Below the pieces are notes generated by a model. It did no database searches, was not told the origin of the DNA, and was given only the letters and a program-made list of their open reading frames with translations. From positions 1 through 14,937 of the forward strand of contig JAMWDC010000007.1 in the NCBI GenBank assembly GCA_023819025.1: a DNA stretch of 14,937 bases, read 5' to 3'. Position 1 is the stretch's first letter; each line of letters begins with the position of its first letter. Positions 13,539 through 14,937 of the stretch are shown here, one piece after another. The DNA comes from Candidatus Omnitrophota bacterium. Lineage in GTDB: Bacteria; Omnitrophota; Omnitrophia; Omnitrophales; Aquincolibacteriaceae. The position numbers and the translations under genes are program-made.

Positions 13539-14309
13539 TTACACGGGTGGTCGCATCCCCAAACGCCTGTTGAACTCCTGCCACGGAAAACGTTTCCCTG
13601 GGCAGTCGGTATTAGCACCGGACACCTGACCGTGTCCCATGACATTTCTAAGGGGAATTTTATAGTAATGGCACAGCACATGGACCAGGGAAACAAGGGA
13701 CTTCATCTGTTCGGCAGATACACTCTCCTCATTAAAATTGCCTACCAGACATATCCCAATCGCTCGGCAATTCATGGATGACGCCTTACAATGCCTGCCA
13801 TCCTGCTGCTTCAGCCATCGCGGGGCGACCTCGATTTGCCCGTCGACTTTACCATGCGTACCGTTGTCGATCACAAAGTGATAGCCGACTCCCCCAGTGA
13901 ATCCCCTTTTAAGATGATGACGATTAAATGTAAGTGAATCCCCTTTTTCCGTAGCGCTATGGTGAATAATAATAAACTTCCACTTTGAGTTCGGATATAA
14001 CGGAATGACCGAGCGAAGCGGAGCAGCTTTAGGTATCAAAAGAGATTGTCCCATCGATACCGTTGAAGCATCTTTTAATTGATTGGCGTTGACAATGTCG
14101 CTCACCGGGACATCGTACATCTTGCTAATTCGCCAGAGCGTTTCTCCGGGGGCTACAATGTGCTTCACGTTCTGACGCATCACCGACATTGCGGCGGGTC
14201 GGGAGTGAATCGGCGCCGGAGCGCAGACCGGCATCCTGCTCGGGGCCGTTGTGCACGAATTAAAAATGATCGGAATAAATACCAGGAAAAGGAAAACGTA
14301 TTTTTTCAT
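13539..14309 (-). CDS. LysM-domain N-acetylmuramoyl-L-alanine amidase lipoprotein
   Basis: A 256-residue exported peptidoglycan hydrolase. The signal peptide ends in a lipobox-like IFNSC19, slightly unusual in having Asn at -2. Then comes a proline-rich linker, one LysM repeat (about 50-93, from HIVAPGETLWRI to LLIP) for cell-wall binding, and an Amidase_2/PGRP domain (about 110-240). Zinc ligands are visible: IIIHH (115-117), H226 in MGHG and C236 in TDCPG. The stretch GYHFVIDNG (142-150) is typical of the fold. It cleaves the bond between muramic acid and the stem peptide. The ATG at 14309 has GAGAGCGG before it, 6 nt after the stop of the CoA-binding remnant. It shows no link to arsenic and is probably a neighbour of the island rather than part of it. 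Confidence 0.93.
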   Translation of the reverse strand: MKKYVFLFLVFIPIIFNSCTTAPSRMPVCAPAPIHSRPAAMSVMRQNVKHIVAPGETLWRISKMYDVPVSDIVNANQLKDASTVSMGQSLLIPKAAPLRSVIPLYPNSKWKFIIIHHSATEKGDSLTFNRHHLKRGFTGGVGYHFVIDNGTHGKVDGQIEVAPRWLKQQDGRHCKASSMNCRAIGICLVGNFNEESVSAEQMKSLVSLVHVLCHYYKIPLRNVMGHGQVSGANTDCPGKRFPWQEFNRRLGMRPPV

Positions 14310-14315
14310 CCGCTC

Positions 14316-14465
14316 TCAAAACTGTCCTGTCTTCAACATCACCAGCGTGCATCCCGTCACCGTGTGAATACCTGCTTTCTCGGCTTGCTGTTGCAAAATG
14401 GGGTTTTCGGCCCCGGGATTCAAAATAACCCGTTGGGGCCGGCATGCCAATATTTCAGAAATCAT
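14316..14465 (-). pseudogene. C-terminal remnant of a CoA-binding (YccU-like) protein
   Basis: Forty-nine codons encode the end of a CoA-binding-domain protein: MISEILACRPQRVILNPG, then AENP, and the closing GCTLVMLKTGQF typical of the family's last strand. The frame remains open 12 codons further upstream (ending in ASSTP, also family-like) and then meets a TAG near 14504. The N-terminal nucleotide-binding half (GAS motif) is not found in any frame up to 14680. The normal length is 120-140 residues, so this is a truncated relic. The in-frame ATG at 14465 exists but has no good ribosome site. Confidence 0.7.
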
Positions 14466-14680
14466 CGGCGTCGAAGAAGCGGCTATCTTCTTCAAAAGAA
14501 ATGCCTAGAGGTTCAGCCGCATCCGCAAGATAATGATCGTCAAAGTGGTCCACGTCCAGACTCACCCCTCCCTTTTTGTAACTGCGAAATCCCACAGGCG
14601 TTCGTTACACAGTGAGGAAATCACGCCCGGCAGGCGGGGACGCAGGGCGCCCGCCTAGACCGTCAGATGCAAACGCGCAC
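14466..14680. other. Unassigned stretch upstream of the CoA-binding remnant
   Basis: No gene is assigned. A GC-rich inverted repeat, AGGCGGG (14632-14638) with CCCGCCT (14650-14656), is present without a T-run. A minus-strand frame from a GTG at 14565 to a stop at 14455 would give a 36-residue acidic peptide; it overlaps the relic, and I recognise nothing in it. Confidence 0.35.
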
Positions 14681-14711
14681 AAAAAAACGGGAAACCTTTC
14701 TAGGATTCCCG
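14681..14711 (-). terminator. Rho-independent terminator
   Basis: On the minus strand the stem CGGGAA / TTCCCG (with an inner AGG/CCT pair across one A-A mismatch and a 4-nt loop) spans 14711-14688. It is followed directly by seven T residues (A-run at 14687-14681 on the plus strand). It ends transcription coming from the upstream edge and isolates the genes below. Confidence 0.85.
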
Positions 14712-14883
14712 ATTCAACTGAGTGTAACACCAAACCCGTCAAAAGTTAAGCCTATTCTCGTGGATGCGCCCGTCAGAAAATGGTTTCAGCAAAAGTTGCC
14801 CCCAGCCACCGACCCCTGGAGTCGCTCGCCGGTATCGGTATAACTTATTGATTGTAGGTGGCTTAAGCAGGGAGGAGCAGCGC
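14712..14883. other. Unassigned stretch near the window edge
   Basis: I recognise no gene here. As 3' flank of the gene at the edge it would be a rather long untranslated region before the terminator. A plus-strand frame from an ATG at 14764 is open to the window end (58 codons) but has no ribosome site or family signature. Confidence 0.3.
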
Positions 14884-14937
14884 TTAGTTCCCCTTGTGCC
14901 TCATAAGGTTCTTCAACTCTTCGAAGAAGGCCTCCTC
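14884..14937 (-). CDS. C-terminal end of an unidentified gene (runs off window)
   Basis: Seventeen codons ending FFEELKNLMRHKGN and a TAA stop at 14886-14884. The reason to call it is the amphipathic, protein-like composition plus an intrinsic terminator on the same strand about 170 nt downstream. The fragment is too short to identify. Confidence 0.3.
   Translation of the reverse strand, partial: EEAFFEELKNLMRHKGN

Noticed and set aside
13420..13560. Minus-strand peptide GLSEEAIAKKIVNDHTNG between the amidase and the regulator
   Set aside because: It looks protein-like, but no start codon with a ribosome site precedes it and its stop sits in the operator; possibly a relic, not a supportable gene.
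13310..13696. Minus-strand frame of 128 codons overlapping the amidase end and the regulator start
   Set aside because: It runs out of frame through two well-supported genes and the promoter/operator between them.
14079..14615. Plus-strand open frame of 178 codons
   Set aside because: Antisense to the amidase N terminus and the CoA-binding relic; no homology-like motifs.
1..14937. CRISPR arrays, tRNA or rRNA genes, insertion sequences
   Set aside because: No regularly spaced repeats, cloverleaf-like sequences, rRNA motifs or complete transposase genes were seen on either strand.

Overview
The window is a dense arsenic-detoxification island. Every gene I can support lies on the minus strand, so transcription runs from high to low coordinates. 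The DNA is of moderate GC with Gram-negative features: exported and lipid-anchored proteins, including a LysM-amidase lipoprotein of a style I associate with candidate-phylum bacteria such as Omnitrophota. Desulfobacterota or Nitrospirota would also fit. The taxonomic guess is weak and is inference only.

Layout in transcription order. (1) The upstream edge (14937-14681) holds the last codons of an unidentified gene, an unassigned stretch and a convincing intrinsic terminator that insulates the island. (2) A truncated CoA-binding-domain remnant is followed by a LysM/N-acetylmuramoyl-L-alanine amidase lipoprotein. (3) A near-consensus sigma70 promoter, whose -10 is buried in a perfect 22-bp palindrome, drives a UPF0251 (DUF134) regulator. 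Close behind follow a DUF318-type permease, the arsenite methyltransferase ArsM, an MTH895-type mini-thioredoxin, a two-cluster ferredoxin, a TauE-type exporter, a secreted FmdE-domain protein, ArsF and ArsG. (4) A second transcription unit starts at an ArsR gene with its own promoter/operator. It continues with an AhpD-like CxxC protein, a second DUF318 permease, an ACR3 arsenite exporter fused to two universal-stress-protein domains, an ArsD-like Cys-rich thioredoxin-fold protein, an FmdB zinc ribbon, a class II glutamine amidotransferase and a thioredoxin-type arsenate reductase (ArsC). (5) A decayed second ACR3 gene and about 400 bp of non-coding DNA follow. The downstream edge carries the N-terminal 286 residues of a P-type cation ATPase.

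How the parts fit. ArsC reduces arsenate to arsenite, ACR3 exports it, ArsM methylates it, and the two DUF318 permeases and ArsG are candidate exporters of methyl- or aryl-arsenicals. The most interesting sub-system is the run from 11072 to 7673. A cytosolic CxxC mini-thioredoxin, a ferredoxin, a DsbD/CcdA-like membrane protein with two intramembrane Cys-Pro sites (ArsG), an exported CPTC thioredoxin-like protein (ArsF) and an exported FmdE-domain protein with a metal-site-like HGHxC motif could form a trans-membrane thiol/electron relay acting on (organo)arsenicals. That relay, the ACR3-USP-USP fusion and the unusual accessory genes (FmdB, class II amidotransferase, ArsD-like protein) are the candidates for something undescribed. 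All functional links are inferred from sequence and neighbourhood only.
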